The notes beneath the pieces were generated by a model. That model was given only the letters and a program-made list of their open reading frames with translations. It was not told the DNA's origin and searched no databases. 64,000 nucleotides of DNA from Bedellia somnulentella (taxonomy: Eukaryota; Arthropoda; Insecta; Lepidoptera; Bedelliidae). Within the stretch, counting starts at the first letter, position 1. The number at the start of each line of letters is the position of its first letter. The stretch covers positions 15,918,875 through 15,982,874 of the forward strand of contig OY755170.1 in the NCBI GenBank assembly GCA_963576735.1. The letters run 5' to 3'. Positions 11,959 to 22,947 of this stretch are shown here, piece by piece. A program made the translations under genes and the position numbers.

Positions 11959-12051
11959 ACCGAATGTGTGTGCAAAATTTCATTATAATCGGTTTACCCG
12001 TTTCGGAGGAGTTTGGTGACAAACACTGTAGCTCGAGGATTTTATAAATTA

Positions 12052-12310
12052 GACTAGCTGAAACGGCAAACGTTGTTACGCCATATAATTTTCTTGATGG
12101 AAATTTCTAGTCTATTAATTAATATTAGGGGTGGAAAAAAATTATTACTAAGGAGTACAGTATTTAGTTAATAGCATAGTAAATTAGTAATAAACCTATT
12201 CTCAGACCTACCGAATGTGTATGCAAAATTTCATTGAAATCAGTTCAGCCGTTTTGGAGGAGTTAAGAGACAAACACTGTGACACGTAAATTTTATATAT
12301 TAATTGTAAA
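12052..12310 (+). repeat. Interspersed repeat family E, copy 2
   Basis: Directly follows copy 1: 'gactagctgaaacggcaaac' at the start and 'cagacctaccgaatgtgtat', 'gcaaaatttcattgaaatca', 'ccgttttggaggagttaaga' and 'gacaaacactgtgacacg' at the end. The two copies lie head to tail. Confidence 0.6.
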
Positions 12311-12409
12311 AGAGTATTCTGACAAAGCATAGTTAAGCCTTTCACGCGATTATACGGTTGAGGCAAACAGGGAGTTTTCAGAACACCAGATGACAAATAG
12401 CTACGATAT

Positions 12410-12446
12410 GTTCAGTATTAGTTATATGATATAACTAATACTGAAC
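12410..12446. repeat. Perfect 16-bp inverted repeat
   Basis: 'gttcagtattagttat' (12410-12425) and 'ataactaatactgaac' (12431-12446) are exact reverse complements around a 5-base loop. A further 'ctgatataac' follows. Function unknown. Confidence 0.8.
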
Positions 12447-13974
12447 TGATATAACTTATATCTGTTAATACGAAGAAATAATTGTTTATGTGTAAAAATA
12501 ATTTCCAAAAAGATTTAGCTGATAGAAAAATAAATTTCAGGAATGAATAGCTAAAACTTTTAGAAGGAAGAGTGAGAGGGGAAAAATAAAAGTAATTGTA
12601 TAGTACTAGCACGCAAAAAACCGGTGTGATAAACTAGTTAGTATATGCTACAGTAAAACAAAATCTTAAGAATGAAAGAAAATTATATAATTACTTCATA
12701 AATATCAATCATATTTCGGATTGGCAGAATCGAAAGACGTTACTTTGAAAGTCAGTAATACCAAGTATGTGAAGAGAGTGCTTTCAGTTAAAGATAGAGA
12801 AACGTCGGAATAGCTCAGCCAAAGACACAATTAATTTGTACAAAATTCAGTCTATGAGTAATTACCATTAATTTTTAACTTTATGGCAAACGAAAAGGAT
12901 TACATGTTTAAATTATCCATACATACATTTAAATTCTGTGCTGTATTATAAATACTCAGTGTAATACAATGAATACAATTTAAAAATACACAGAATACAA
13001 TTCTGCTGTCACTTTGCGTCTAAAATCTTCCTCTTTTTTTCTAAGCCAGCATACTGCATACATAGCATGCTCTAGGTATAGACTTACGAGTATTTTGAAA
13101 TTCGTTATTAATAAGACTACATCGTTATCCGACATATATTTTTTGCTGATATAATGTGTAAATGATATGCTATCCGTGACAAGCCGAGCTAGCTCGCTGG
13201 TGGTTCTATGTTATAGACTTTAGACTTTAGCTATAAAACTTGTGATTTATACTATTCTTTAATTTGTTGATAGAATAATTTTATATTAAAAGAGCAGCAT
13301 GAACCGAGATTAACATAAATAATTGAAACGTGATTCTGAATTATTAAAATTGTTTGAATTTCAGTTTTATCCTTTTAGGGTTTCATACAGTTCTGCGAAT
13401 AGCAATAATTTTATGTCCCAGGCACTTTGCTCGGAATTGAATTAATGCAAGTACTTACACATTGTTGGCCAGAGTAAATATTTTGACCCCTTTACTATAA
13501 ATATTTGCGAATTGTATTAAACATATCAGAATGCAAGTACTGAGCTAAAACATTTTCAACAGATCAATCATTCTCTTCATACTCTCTAGAGGTACTCTAG
13601 AGATAGAAACTTAACAATGTTTTTACTAGACGCACAATTGTAATAAGGTAATAAGGCGCGCCAATTGCTGTGGTTTTGTTTTCACTTAACAAATTACTAT
13701 TTAGATTTATACCAGCGGTAAAAAAGTGATTAGTTTCATGTAACTTTTTTTGTAATAAAGACCAAAGTTAAACATATAAAGTACCTATTCATATAGTTTC
13801 ATTCGCGAATTTGTTCAGCTTTATCTTGATCTGTGACTGTCACTTTAATGGTCTCCTTGTCGTAGATTAATTGATTTAGTTCTTGATGGGTTCTCTACAA
13901 TCGTTCAATTGCTTATTGAATTGTTTGAATTAGGACAAGTGTCAATATAAGTGACGATTCACGCCTATCCTGAT

Positions 13975-14075
13975 CAGGCTGGTTAGGGTAGCACACTTGA
14001 ATGGCTAATTCGAAATTTTTGTCAGAACAGATGGGACCTTTTAACGTACCCTCCGAAGCACAACACTGACTGTAC
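13975..14075 (+). repeat. SINE-like fragment
   Basis: 'ggttagggtagcacacttga', 'acagatgggaccttttaacg' and 'ccctccgaagcac' resemble the body of a common lepidopteran SINE. The resemblance is from memory; no head or tail is visible. Confidence 0.35.
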
Positions 14076-14269
14076 GATAGGGCGTATCAAATAAATACAG
14101 GAGTTCAGTTGGCGGATTGCGAGTTTAACTTGAATTTTAATTAGTTCTATTTGTTAGAGAGAGATCAATAAAAGTCTCTTTTGCTACTTAGCATCACTTA
14201 ACTACGGCGCGTAAATAGAAATAGAAATATTTATTTGTTACCAAAATACAAATTGTAAAGTAAACGTGT

Positions 14270-14525
14270 ATGCTGTGTAGTGTCGGCTTAGAATAGCACT
14301 ATCCCATTTCTACCCGTGGGTGATCGTAAGAGGCGAATATGGGTATAGGGGCTTTTTAAGTAACTTTTGGGCGATGTGGTTGGAGACCCGTCACCAACAA
14401 TTATTTATTATTACCATCATTTCCCCACTTAACTTCCAAAAGTGGCTGGGGAATATTTTATTTCCAAAGCTCTGGCTACCCCGTTTAGGGATATATAGCC
14501 GTGAGAATATGTATGTATGTATGTA
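14270..14525 (+). repeat. SINE family A copy, full length, with target duplication
   Basis: Complete from 'gctgtgtagtgtcggcttag' to 'gccgtgagaatatgtatgta'. The flanks share 'aaagtaaacg' (left near 14258-14267, right near 14526-14535), so the insertion made a 10-bp target duplication. It is 250 bp long and one of the best copies for defining the unit. Confidence 0.85.
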
Positions 14526-14559
14526 TAAAGTAAACGATTCGATAAATCTTGCAATCTGC

Positions 14560-14725
14560 ATATCTAGTAAGAGTAACCTTTTAACTAGATATCACGTCAT
14601 GTAAAACCACCTGTTAAGCACTTCCTTAGTATCGTTTACTGTCATCTCATCCTAACCGATATCGTGACGATTCCAAGACGACCGAATCAGGCTTACCGTT
14701 AAGCTCCATTGTGACTAGTACAGTG
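14560..14725 (-). repeat. MITE family D copy, diverged
   Basis: Contains 'gagtaaccttttaactagat', 'atcacgtcatgtaaaa', 'gtatcgtttactgtcatctc' and 'taaccgatatcgtgacga', in the same order as the 29335-29482 copy. The outer inverted repeats are decayed. Confidence 0.65.
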
Positions 14726-15107
14726 AGCTGAAGGGACTATATATGTTTTTATGAAGCCACATCAAGTAATGTTAAAAACATCAGATAAATATAGTACAAT
14801 AATTTCAATACATTGCTATTAAATTTATAAAAACACTTATAGATTATAATTAAAACTAAAATTAAAATCATAAAAGTACAACCATATTAAATACAAAATA
14901 CATCTAAAGGTTTTGGCCATTGTCTAATTGAATGTTTAATAAATATCGTTTTAGTTTATTTCAGAAACTGTAAACGTTGTTTGGGCTGGTTAGATAGATT
15001 AGTTTAAATTAAGCCATGTTTTATCTACTACGTTACTGGCCCATTTATTTTTGAATATTCCGGTGTTGAAAAAGCATAATTTACTATATTTATTACACCT
15101 GCTGCTG

Positions 15108-15336
15108 CTGTTTAGTGTCGGCCTAGTATAGCACTACCTCGTTTCCTCCGGTGGGTGTACGTAAAAGGCGATTAACGGTATTAGGGCTTTTAACGGATTT
15201 TTGGGCAATGAGGTTTGACCCATCACGAAAAACCTTCATTTTACCATATTTTCCCCACTTCCTGAATTTCTAATTCCTTAGCTCTGGCTACCCCATCTAG
15301 GGATTTATAGCCGTGGTGAGTATATGTATGTATGTT
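15108..15336 (+). repeat. SINE family A copy with target duplication
   Basis: Runs from 'gctgtttagtgtcggcctag' to 'gtgagtatatgtatgtatg'. Flanks share 'ttattacacc' on both sides (about 15091-15100 and 15335-15344). Confidence 0.85.
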
Positions 15337-15821
15337 ATTACACCATAAATATTCCTCATTCATAAATACAGAAGCCCCTGTTGCTTTTATTTATACACTG
15401 TGTCGCACCCTTAAAAAAATATTTCTTGCAGAATTTGCCTAACACAGCATGATATTTTTTCTCTATATTTTAATATCACTATACAAATACGGTTGCTGGC
15501 CGATAAGAGTACACAGATTAAGTATTCTAGAACAAAATAATTGTTGAACTTAAATCAAGTAGACATAAGTTTTTTATCCAAAACAAATTTGTATGGACAT
15601 ACCTTGTAACTGATTTTATTCTTAATCCAGCAAGGAATTCAGGGCGTTTTCTAATATTTGAAATTAACTATATCATGCAGGTTTTGATTAATATTGTTAT
15701 TTAACTATAAAAACAATTTGATTTGCAAGTCGCCATATAATAGCACTTCATCTCGTCTCGCTGATATATATGAAAAATATAATTTCATAACTGTTAGCTC
15801 GTATTTGAAAGCTTGCAACCG

Positions 15822-16182
15822 TGATAGCCCGGTGGGTAGAACACTCTGTTATCGTGCAATCGACTAGTGTTCAAATCCTGGGTCGGGCCTACACCAGTTT
15901 GTCTTTTCTAAAGACATATGTGTGGTTAATTTATCATGGTTGTTAACGGTGAGGGAAAACATCGTGAGGAAACCCACATGGCTGAGTTGTACTTAGTCAT
16001 GTGACAGTGTATTCGTACAAAACGGCGATAGGCCTGCCCCCTATCACGTGAGTACACTGTCCATGCAAAACGTGGGTACTCTGAACACCAGGTGACAAAG
16101 TCACGTGATGTTCAGAAGTATTAGTACCTCTGCCAACCCCTTCGGGGATATTCGGCGTGAACGTTTATGTTATGTTATGTAA
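15822..16182 (+). repeat. SINE family C, full-length reference copy
   Basis: The tRNA-derived head 'gtgatagcccggtgggtaga' fits a pol III A box. 'gtgttcaaatcctgggtcgg', some 45 bases on, fits a B box. The body carries 'gtgagggaaaacatcgtgag', 'gacagtgtattcgtacaaaa', 'cggcgataggcctgccccct' and 'atcacgtgagtacactgtcc'. The 3' end is 'ctctgccaaccccttcgggg', 'cggcgtgaacg' and a (atgtt)n tail. At about 360 bp it is the most complete copy in the window. Confidence 0.85.
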
Positions 16183-16767
16183 GAATAAGTGTGATTTGAT
16201 TTGCACAGCGATGTTTCATGAGATCAGTTGAATGATAAAATACCGCAATGCGATTTTCTTAACACAATTCAGTACTCTGAACACTTGACTCGTGTTTCAA
16301 TCTAACTCGTAATTTTAATCACGTATGCCGATTGCGCTAAACTGTGCTACAACGCGAATACAGATATACTCACTGAATATGCCCCTATTAGTAGACTTTA
16401 GTCCAAACTTCCTGGATCAGGGTTGTTGGCTGAGTGAATGTTATCTTTAGGAATCGTACAGTGCTTAGTTATACATAGTATTTATTTAATAGTTTAGCCG
16501 TATAAGGCTACGAATCCACTAGAGATGTGTAAAGTTAATATTTCATTAAAGAACCAATATAATTACTTTATTTAGCATAGGCATTTTGGAATTCCACGCT
16601 ATAACGGCGATGGAATAGGCTTATAATGGGTACACTATTATGTGATTATTTAAAAGAAGTGTAAGTGGGGGTATTAATCACTGGTAATAAATGCTACAAA
16701 CGTAAGAACTAATAATATTCCAGCCCATCGAAAAACATAATCTTAGACTTACACTATTTCTATTAAG

Positions 16768-17005
16768 CTGTGTAGTGACGGCTTAGAATAGCACTACCCT
16801 TTTTTTCATATGAGTGTTAGTAAGAGGCGGATGAAGAAATTGGAGCTTTTTCGGTGACTATTGGGCATTGCGTCTGGAGACCCGTCAAAATCCTTTCTTT
16901 GACAATCTTATCCCCACTCGATTTCCAAAAAAATGTCTGAGGAATTTCTTATTCCGAAGCTCTAGCTACCCCTACTAGGAATTTATAGCCGTGAGTAAGT
17001 GTATG
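16768..17005 (+). repeat. SINE family A copy with target duplication
   Basis: From 'gctgtgtagtgacggcttag' to 'gccgtgagtaagtgtatgta'. 'tatttctattaa' occurs at both ends (about 16756-16767 and 17004-17016), a 12-bp duplication. It sits only about 90 bp upstream of the capon exon at 17105. Confidence 0.85.
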
Positions 17006-17104
17006 TATTTCTATTAAAACGTACACTTAAATAATATATTTATTGACATATATTTTTTCCGTAACACTGCAAATCGATATCACATGTTGTATGTTTCCTT
17101 GCAG

Positions 17105-17187
17105 CTATACTGGACATGGACGTTCCGGGCGAGGAATCGGCCATTGGACCTTTGATGCCGATGGATGCGCTACTTCCCCCACCTATG
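17105..17187 (+). CDS. capon-like (NOS1AP) exon: linker
   Basis: An 83-nt exon after 'gtttccttgcag', ending at the donor 'gtaagc'. It enters in phase 1: the G left by exon 2763-2925 plus CT gives Ala. It leaves in phase 0. The peptide reads ILDMDVPGEESAIGPLMPMD then ALLPPPM, an acidic, Pro/Met-rich linker between the PTB domain and the coiled coil. The codon phase fits the exons on both sides exactly, which supports the assignment more than the sequence itself, since this linker is poorly conserved. Confidence 0.8.
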
Positions 17188-17370
17188 GTAAGCCAAAATG
17201 TTTGCTTAGATTTTGTATGGACCGTGTAACAGATGGTGTTTATTATTACATTGCTTCCAAGATAAACGTAAAACATTGCGTTTTTAGTCGATGAAGCCGA
17301 AACCTTTCGAATCAGTGCATAATAAAAATATTATTCAAATCCACGCCGATTATTTTCCGACATTATATGA

Positions 17371-17456
17371 CCCGTGATAGCTCAGTGGGTAGAACGCCGC
17401 TTATCGTGCAGACGAGGAGAGTTCAAATCCCGGGTCAGACCTATACCAGTTTGTCT
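17371..17456 (+). repeat. SINE family C head only
   Basis: 'cgtgatagctcagtgggtag' (A box) and 'agttcaaatcccgggtcaga' (B box), then 'cctataccagtttgtctta'; the rest of the unit is absent. The A and B boxes are closer to a tRNA here than in any other copy, but no acceptor stem pairing is evident, so I do not call a tRNA gene. Confidence 0.75.
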
Positions 17457-18010
17457 TAGAAAAATAGAAATAATTACAATTCAATTTAAAAAGCAATCTT
17501 TGCTGTTATAAGAATAAAACTTCTCTGATAGGGAGCTTACCTGCCACTCAGACTTATCAATAGTTAGAAATTGTACCTTGTTATGAAGTTTGCTATAGAA
17601 AGTAGACACTGAAGTTTGTAGTTAATAAAAGTTTCCTTTGTTGTACAAAATGTTAACATCGATATTTATTGAATATAATCTTCTTACTTACGTATTTTAT
17701 TACAGTTGAGAGGATTAAATTTTTTTCTTGAAACGCTGTAAGATAGGACTTGGTAGCTTCAAATAAAACTTATCTTTGCTGTATATAAAGTTAAGTATAT
17801 ACCAATGTCACTTATGTTAACGTTACTGTCAATTTTGTTTCATTAGAAACAAATATTTTTCATTTTCAAATAATGGTAATAATCAACCCTTTCGAGTTGA
17901 AAAAAGGTTTGTTTGAATAATTTATCAATTCGAGTAAACCTTCTGTTGCGTAGTCCTTTAAATCCAGTCTCTTCCAACATAATGCAACTAGTTTTGTACT
18001 ACTACTAGCA

Positions 18011-18350
18011 ACTGTGATAGCTCAGTGGGTAGAATTCCGCTTATCATGTAAACGATGAGGTTTCAGATGCCGGGTGAGGACTACACCAATTTTTTTTTCT
18101 CCAGACATATGTGTGGTTATCATGGGTGTTAACGGTGGGGGAAAACATAATTGTAACAACATTGAATTTAGTCATGTGACAGTGTATCCGTAGAAAGACG
18201 GCGATAGATCTGCCCTCTATCGCGTAAGTACACTGTTCAAGCTAAACGTGGGTGCTCTGAACATCACGTGGCAGAGGTACTAATACTCATCACGAGACAA
18301 GTATAAGTACATCTGCCAACCCCTTTGGAAATATACAGCGTGAATGTTTG
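18011..18350 (+). repeat. SINE family C, near full length, diverged
   Basis: 'ctgtgatagctcagtgggta' head, 'ccgggtgaggactacaccaa', 'aacggtgggggaaaacataa', 'gcgatagatctgccctctat', 'gctaaacgtgggtgctctga' and the end 'ctgccaacccctttgg', 'cagcgtgaatgtttg'. Confidence 0.8.
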
Positions 18351-18555
18351 AGTTTGATTTGAGCTGATAGCATGACGTTTGCCGAATGTGGTTTTTGATG
18401 ACGTTACTCTACCACCATTGCTTGTCATCCAACCGAAATGTGGCTGAATAATTTCAATCTAACATGTTGAGAGTTAAACAAAGCATATCTCACCGACATC
18501 AACACTTGTTTTAATATTCGTGTCTTCTCGATAATTCAATGATAACTCAGCAAAA

Positions 18556-18715
18556 GCTCTTCAGGAGGCCCAGCACGAGCGCTGTTTTGTCATCACGATA
18601 TCGGTTAGAATGAGATGAAAGTATACGATACAAAAGAAGTGCGAAAGAGATTGCTGTTTAAACCACGCGATATCTAGTTAAGAGGTCGCTCGTACAAGTC
18701 TGCTGAAGATGATAC
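18556..18715 (+). repeat. MITE family D copy
   Basis: 'cccagcacgagcgctgtttt', 'cacgatatcggttagaatga', 'gtatacgatacaaaagaagt', 'accacgcgatatctagttaa' and 'tcgctcgtacaagt' match the 48025-48165 copy in order and orientation. The terminal inverted repeat is partly decayed on the right. Confidence 0.75.
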
Positions 18716-19479
18716 GAAATGGCTTCGTATTATCTGTGCCAATACCTCGCAGTATTGCCCAATGAATACTATTCGGTTATTTGTCTTTCATCAACACGAA
18801 GTACACGCCCAGTAACAAAGAACAGATTTAGATACCAATGATACTGTTTCTAAAACTAACAAGTGACTTGGATTGATTGAGTTAGCTGAATGTTTATTGT
18901 TTATCTACAGTTTCTTCAATATCATAAATAAACGTTAGGAACACAGACTTCGGAAGTTGCTCGAATGGTTTCACTTAAAGGGTCAGTCACATATTGACTT
19001 TAAACTATTGAATACCGACGGGAAAAATGAATTTTATTGTCCCTTTAAGTGTAATAGTCAAAAATTTACATCTAAATCCCAAAAGAGGGAAACATTTTGC
19101 GGTTACCAGGCAAATAATTTGAATCGTACTGTTATACGATTAAAAGGGAAAGGACATATTAAAATAAATCATTTTTGGTTTCTGGTATTTCTTCAAAAAT
19201 CTTCGCCATTTAACTTTAAAAGCTATATTTTTACTGGTTGCATCGCCTACTCGCCCATTTATATGTCCTCAGTTGATAAAGAAGCAAAAGTAGCATAAAA
19301 ATAGGTAAAAGTTTCTAAGACCTGGTTTAAATACAAAAATACTTTCAATATCAATCTCTGTCTTTCCCCGAAAGAATGCCAAAAGTTTTAATACTTCTTA
19401 AAAAAGTGACCGTTTATTATGATATATTTACTGTAAGTAACAATGTTTTGTTGAGGAATGTTGAGACGATTTTAGCACA

Positions 19480-19755
19480 TCAAGAAAATTTATGATAGTA
19501 AATTGGTGAAAGAGATCTATAAAGCTGATGTGAAAGGTAATGTTAGTAAAGACAATCTTATAGGGCTCATTTGGACCAAATAGAGAATGTGCCTTAAAAG
19601 GCATGTGTCCGATGTATGAGGAACAAAAGAGCATGTATGAAAAGATTGATGGATGTTAACGAAGCTGGATAGGTTTGCCAGGATCGTACAAAGTCGCAAC
19701 CGATAGTGTCTGCCTACCCCTATGGGAACTAACGGCGTGAGTATATTTATGTAAT
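19480..19755 (+). mobile_element. LINE family B 3'-end fragment
   Basis: Sense orientation. Matches the C-terminal coding end and 3' UTR of family B: 'gagcatgtatgaaaagattg', 'atggatgttaacgaagctgg', 'tttgccaggatcgtacaaag', 'ctgcctacccctatgggaac' and 'taacggcgtgagtatattta'. Frameshifted throughout. Confidence 0.75.
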
Positions 19756-20603
19756 GTATCTATATAAAAAAGTATAACAAATAAAGTAAAGTTTACTAAA
19801 AAGGAGCATGTTAAACCAATACATTTTAATTACCAATACATTAAAAAAGATTAAATTATATTTTATTTCTATAATTATGAAAGGAAAACGTAATCGGCGA
19901 ACAAACATAAAAAAAATGTATAAGTTCGAATTGAGAACTTTCCTTTTTTTGAAGGCGGTTAAAAACTGACTGAATGACTTTAAATCAACGCACAGCTGAT
20001 ACTACTGTACCTACAAACTTGGAATTTTGTCCATGTTAATGAGAACAAAGAAGGGAATTTCAAAAATTCCATCCCTAAGGGTATGAAATAGGGATGTGAA
20101 GTTTATATGTTACTTCAAATTGTAGATTTAGAACGTTGAAAATTGTTGTATAGGCTTTTGATCACATTTCTTTAGTTTAATGATTTGTATTTATGATAAA
20201 TATTAGGAAATTCAGGAATTCGTCACCTAAAGGGGTCACATGGGGGTTTGAATTTGATATGACATGTATTTTCCGCTATTCTGGACTAAGCCATACGAGA
20301 ATATACAATTTAAAATAAATTTTGTAAGTAAGAGGGTCAAAATTCTTTCCTACGGGGTTGAAATGAGGGATATAGACGTTTTAGATGATTATATGGGCGG
20401 TATTTAATACGCCTGAACTACAGAAACTAGGTATTTGGTGACCAGCCGTTCTTATTGTTTTTTGTGAGCAGCAGTTGTGTGTGTCAGTTGAACCAGCTTA
20501 TTATAAATTTGAGAATTGAGGTGCAGAGAAAAAGTTGTCCCATAATTTTATCCAAAAATCCCAATAAAGGCTTTAAAAAAACTGATTTCAGCGTACCTTT
20601 CAG

Positions 20604-20810
20604 ATGTTTCAGATACCAGAAGGGGAGGTACATACAGAAGAAACAGGAGTTATGGCAGCCGACGGCACTCTTCTCAGCACCCAACAACATATAAATTTGC
20701 TGAAGGACCGCCTGGATCAGCAAGTTCAGCAGACCAGGGCTGCATTGGACGAAAATACCTTGCTTCGTGAACATCTTGCTGCAGAGCAAACTGCTCGTTG
20801 TGAGGCTCAG
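20604..20810 (+). CDS. capon-like (NOS1AP) exon: coiled-coil start
   Basis: 207 nt, phase 0 in and out; acceptor 'acctttcag' at 20603, donor 'gtaaga' at 20811. The peptide begins MFQIPEGEVHTEE and continues QQHINLLKDRLDQQVQQTR, ENTLLREHLAAEQTARCEAQ. Heptad-like Leu spacing marks a coiled coil. It aligns with the vertebrate NOS1AP stretch containing VHLLKDQLAAEAAARLEAQ. A second AG lies nine bases on (20612), so a variant lacking Met-Phe-Gln is possible without changing frame. In the family the region between PTB and C terminus binds Scribble and supports oligomerisation. Confidence 0.9.
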
Positions 20811-20934
20811 GTAAGAATTACATAGAATCCTGCATTTTGTATACCACACTTAAAATATGTTTAAATGTATTTGCTGTACGCATCAAATATTATCTTTCTT
20901 AGAATAACATTATCTCATATCTTCCTGTAGAAGT

Positions 20935-21095
20935 TTTAGAAGGTGTTTTAGGGTATTGGAGCTACTTAACAGATTTTTGGGGGATGCGGTTGGATCACCA
21001 ATACCCTTATTTTTCAATCTTTTACCTGCTTAGCTTGAAAATGTGGCTGAAGAAATTATAGTTTTAAAGCTTTGGCAACATATATTTAGGATATG
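20935..21095 (+). repeat. SINE family A, diverged, split by mariner 2
   Basis: 'gggtattggagctacttaac', 'gggggatgcggttggatcac', 'gaaaatgtggctgaagaaat' and 'aaagctttggcaac' are family A blocks; the head is missing. Its tail 'ggatatg' is broken at a TA by mariner 2 and seems to continue after it as 'tatgtatgtaa' (from 22418), so the mariner landed in the SINE tail. Confidence 0.7.
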
Positions 21096-21097
21096 TA

Positions 21098-22417
21098 CGA
21101 GGGGCATCCCAAAAGAAACTAGATACTCTTTTCTCATTTAATTGACACTGGCAAGCTATAGCTATAGGTGTATACATCATCTTATAGGCTGGTTTTTTAT
21201 TGACATAATTGAATATAGAACACATTTTTTTATTTATTTTTTATTTGAATGAGCATTATTTTTCCGAGAATCTGGCGGGAATTCACTTGCAACAATGGAG
21301 CTCAGTCGACGTGATTTTCGCGCTATGATTTATTATGACTTTAAAAAAGGTTGAAAGCCTCAAGAATGTTTTGAACTTTTGGCTTCTACTTTTGGTGAGT
21401 CTGTTAGCTCCCGAGCAACAGTATTCAATTGGTTTGCTGAATTTAAAAGAGGACAGGGATGTCTCGAAGATGAAGCGAAGACAGGACGACCGCCAACCGC
21501 GGTCACGCAAGAAAACGTTTGTGCAGTCGAAAAACTTATTCCCATAAACCGACGAATTACATATATAGAGCTAGAGCGAGAACTAAGAATTGGATCTGCA
21601 GCAATGCAAACCATAATTCACGACCACCTATCTCTCCGTAAACGTTGTTCGAGATGGGTGCCGCACAAACTTACCGATGAGGAGAGAGACCGTAGGGTGG
21701 ATTGGTGCTTATTCATGATAGATAAATTCAACGGAGGCGAGAATAAAAATGTATATGACATACTGACTGGTGACGAAACATGGCTATATAACTATGATCC
21801 CGAATCAAAGCGACAGTCGACTGTATAGTGCTTTGAAGACGAGCCAACTCCAACGAAATGTCGCCGTGCACGAAGCACACAGAAACAAATGGTAGCCTCG
21901 TTTTTCTGAAAAACGGGTCATATTGCTACTGTTGTGCTAGAGAATGAAAGAACGGTGAACTCCAAATGGTATGTGACTGTTTGTGCTCCAACAGTAGTAT
22001 CAGCTTGGTGTGACAAGCGACCGAAGTCAGGAATCCGGCACCTTCTCTGGCACCACGACAATGCGGCGCCGCACACGTCTGCCAGAACACTAGACCTTTT
22101 CAACTCGAAAAATGTGTCAATTCTCCAATGTGCCATATTCCCCTGACCTAGTGCCTTGTGATATTTACTTGTTTCCAAAAATCAAAGAAAAGCTAAAGGG
22201 GAAGAGGTTTGATAGCAAAAAAGATGCGCTGGGTGCCTATAATTTCAAAATTTCTGAGGTATCTAAAGAAGAGTGGTCACAGGTATTTTCCAATTGGTTC
22301 AGTCGTATGGAAAAGTGTAAACGTGCTCAGGGTGAATACTTTGAAAAGATCGATACTTGTAATAAAGAATAAATTTTATAATTTTTGAGTATCTAATTCC
22401 TTTTGGCATGCCCCTTG
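21098..22417 (+). mobile_element. Mariner element 2 (1.32 kb), inactive
   Basis: Terminal repeats: left 'cgaggggcatcccaaaagaa' at 21098, right 'ttccttttggcatgcccctt' ending at 22417; TA at 21096-21097 and 22418-22419. The length fits mariner. The transposase pseudogene lies at 21295-22372. It is oriented like the host gene within a capon intron. Confidence 0.9.
21295..22372 (+). pseudogene. Mariner transposase pseudogene, copy 2
   Basis: ATG at 21295 (MELSRRDFRAMIYYDFKKG). Codon 20 is TGA where the sister copy at 40612 has TTA. Further stops: TAG in place of the Trp after RQSTV (near 21826) and TGA in place of Cys after ASFF (near 21907). A deletion at about 22120-22135 shifts the frame after NVSIL. 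The three catalytic Asp are all still encoded: TGDETWLYNYD, HHDNAAPH and PDLVPCDIY. It is therefore dead by stops and frameshift rather than by active-site change. The last frame runs to TAA at 22372. Confidence 0.9.
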
Positions 22418-22801
22418 TATGTATGTAATAAGAAGAGATGGTTCTTCTTTTCTAAAGCTAAAAGTACGTACATTTTAATATCCAAAATACTATTTTCAAC
22501 AATTATCATGATTTTAATATACATTGTACTATCAACGGTATCACATGTTGGTAGAAACATTATAGCTATAGAAATATCAAGACAGACCTATTGTTTCTAA
22601 CAATATCACCCCTAATGCCATAATTAGTTTTGGATCACTGAATCATCTTAAACAGCACTCATGAAATAGATTAATGAATGGGCTTTTGCAAGCGAAATTA
22701 CACAAAAATATTACAACCCATCAACAAGTAAATGTGTCAAAAAGCGCCGGTTAAAACTTTGCATACCTACATATACTGACGCCATTAATTACTATTGTGA
22801 T

Positions 22802-22853
22802 TGGCAGAGACTCGATTGCTATTTTTTACGATCCTGGCAAACCTCTTGATCGC
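22802..22853 (-). mobile_element. LINE family B scrap
   Basis: 'tggcagagactcgattgcta' and 'acgatcctggcaaacctctt' match the 3' end of family B in reverse (compare 61612-61665). It lies about 95 bp upstream of the capon exon at 22948. Confidence 0.65.
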
Positions 22854-22947
22854 AAATTTGTACGACCCAGACAGCCCGCTTGAGCTTTATTTAAATTTAT
22901 GTTCTTTTAATACATGCCTTTTATCACAACATAATTTGATTTTTCAG

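Larger units (their letters stand above)
11391..12050 (+). repeat. Interspersed repeat family E, copy 1, with insert
   Basis: Begins 'actagctgaccctgcagacg' and ends with the block 'tacctaccgaatgtgtgtgc', 'aaaatttcattataatcggt', 'cgtttcggaggagtttggtg' and 'acaaacactgtagctcgagg'. The body is broken near 11520 by about 430 bp of other sequence (GC-rich repeat 11530-11836 plus a LINE B fragment 11837-11958). Its type is uncertain: a common lepidopteran non-autonomous element. Confidence 0.55.
2926..17104. other. Large capon intron (14.2 kb)
   Basis: This lies between two phase-matched capon exons. Listed separately are a long palindrome, SINE A and C copies, a decayed mariner, a mariner remnant, a 1.39 kb mariner, a Helitron 5' end and other repeats. 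Stretches where I see nothing beyond AT-rich sequence: about 2930-3490, 3700-4260, 4480-5480, 5740-6330, 7430-7800, 7920-8400, 10910-11390, 12450-13960, 14740-15100, 15340-15820 and 16190-16760. Short open frames there (for example 4520-4789 and 7492-7695) have biased composition and no family resemblance. Confidence 0.75.
17188..20603. other. Capon intron
   Basis: Holds SINE C copies (17371-17456, 18011-18350), a MITE D copy (18556-18715), a LINE B 3' fragment (19480-19755) and a possible diverged repeat around 19970-20440 ('ccctaagggtatgaaatagg' and 'cacctaaaggggtcacatgg' blocks, type unknown). An open frame at 18957-19298 (113 codons) has cysteines and lysines but no family that I recognise, and is probably chance or transposon-derived. 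Nothing seen at 17460-18000 or 18720-18950. Confidence 0.7.
20811..22947. other. Capon intron holding SINE A and mariner 2
   Basis: Holds a diverged SINE A (20935-21095) with mariner 2 in its tail, and a LINE B scrap (22802-22853). Between 22430 and 22800 I see nothing but AT-rich sequence. Confidence 0.7.

Noticed and set aside
17371..17456. tRNA gene
   Set aside because: A and B boxes are good but acceptor and anticodon stems do not close, and the sequence is the head of SINE family C.
18957..19298. 113-codon open frame as a gene
   Set aside because: No recognisable domain, no splice context, composition like the intron around it. Kept only as a note.
20484..20849. 121-codon minus-strand frame over the capon exon
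   Set aside because: It is the shadow of the coiled-coil exon at 20604-20810; the plus strand has matching splice phases and NOS1AP similarity.
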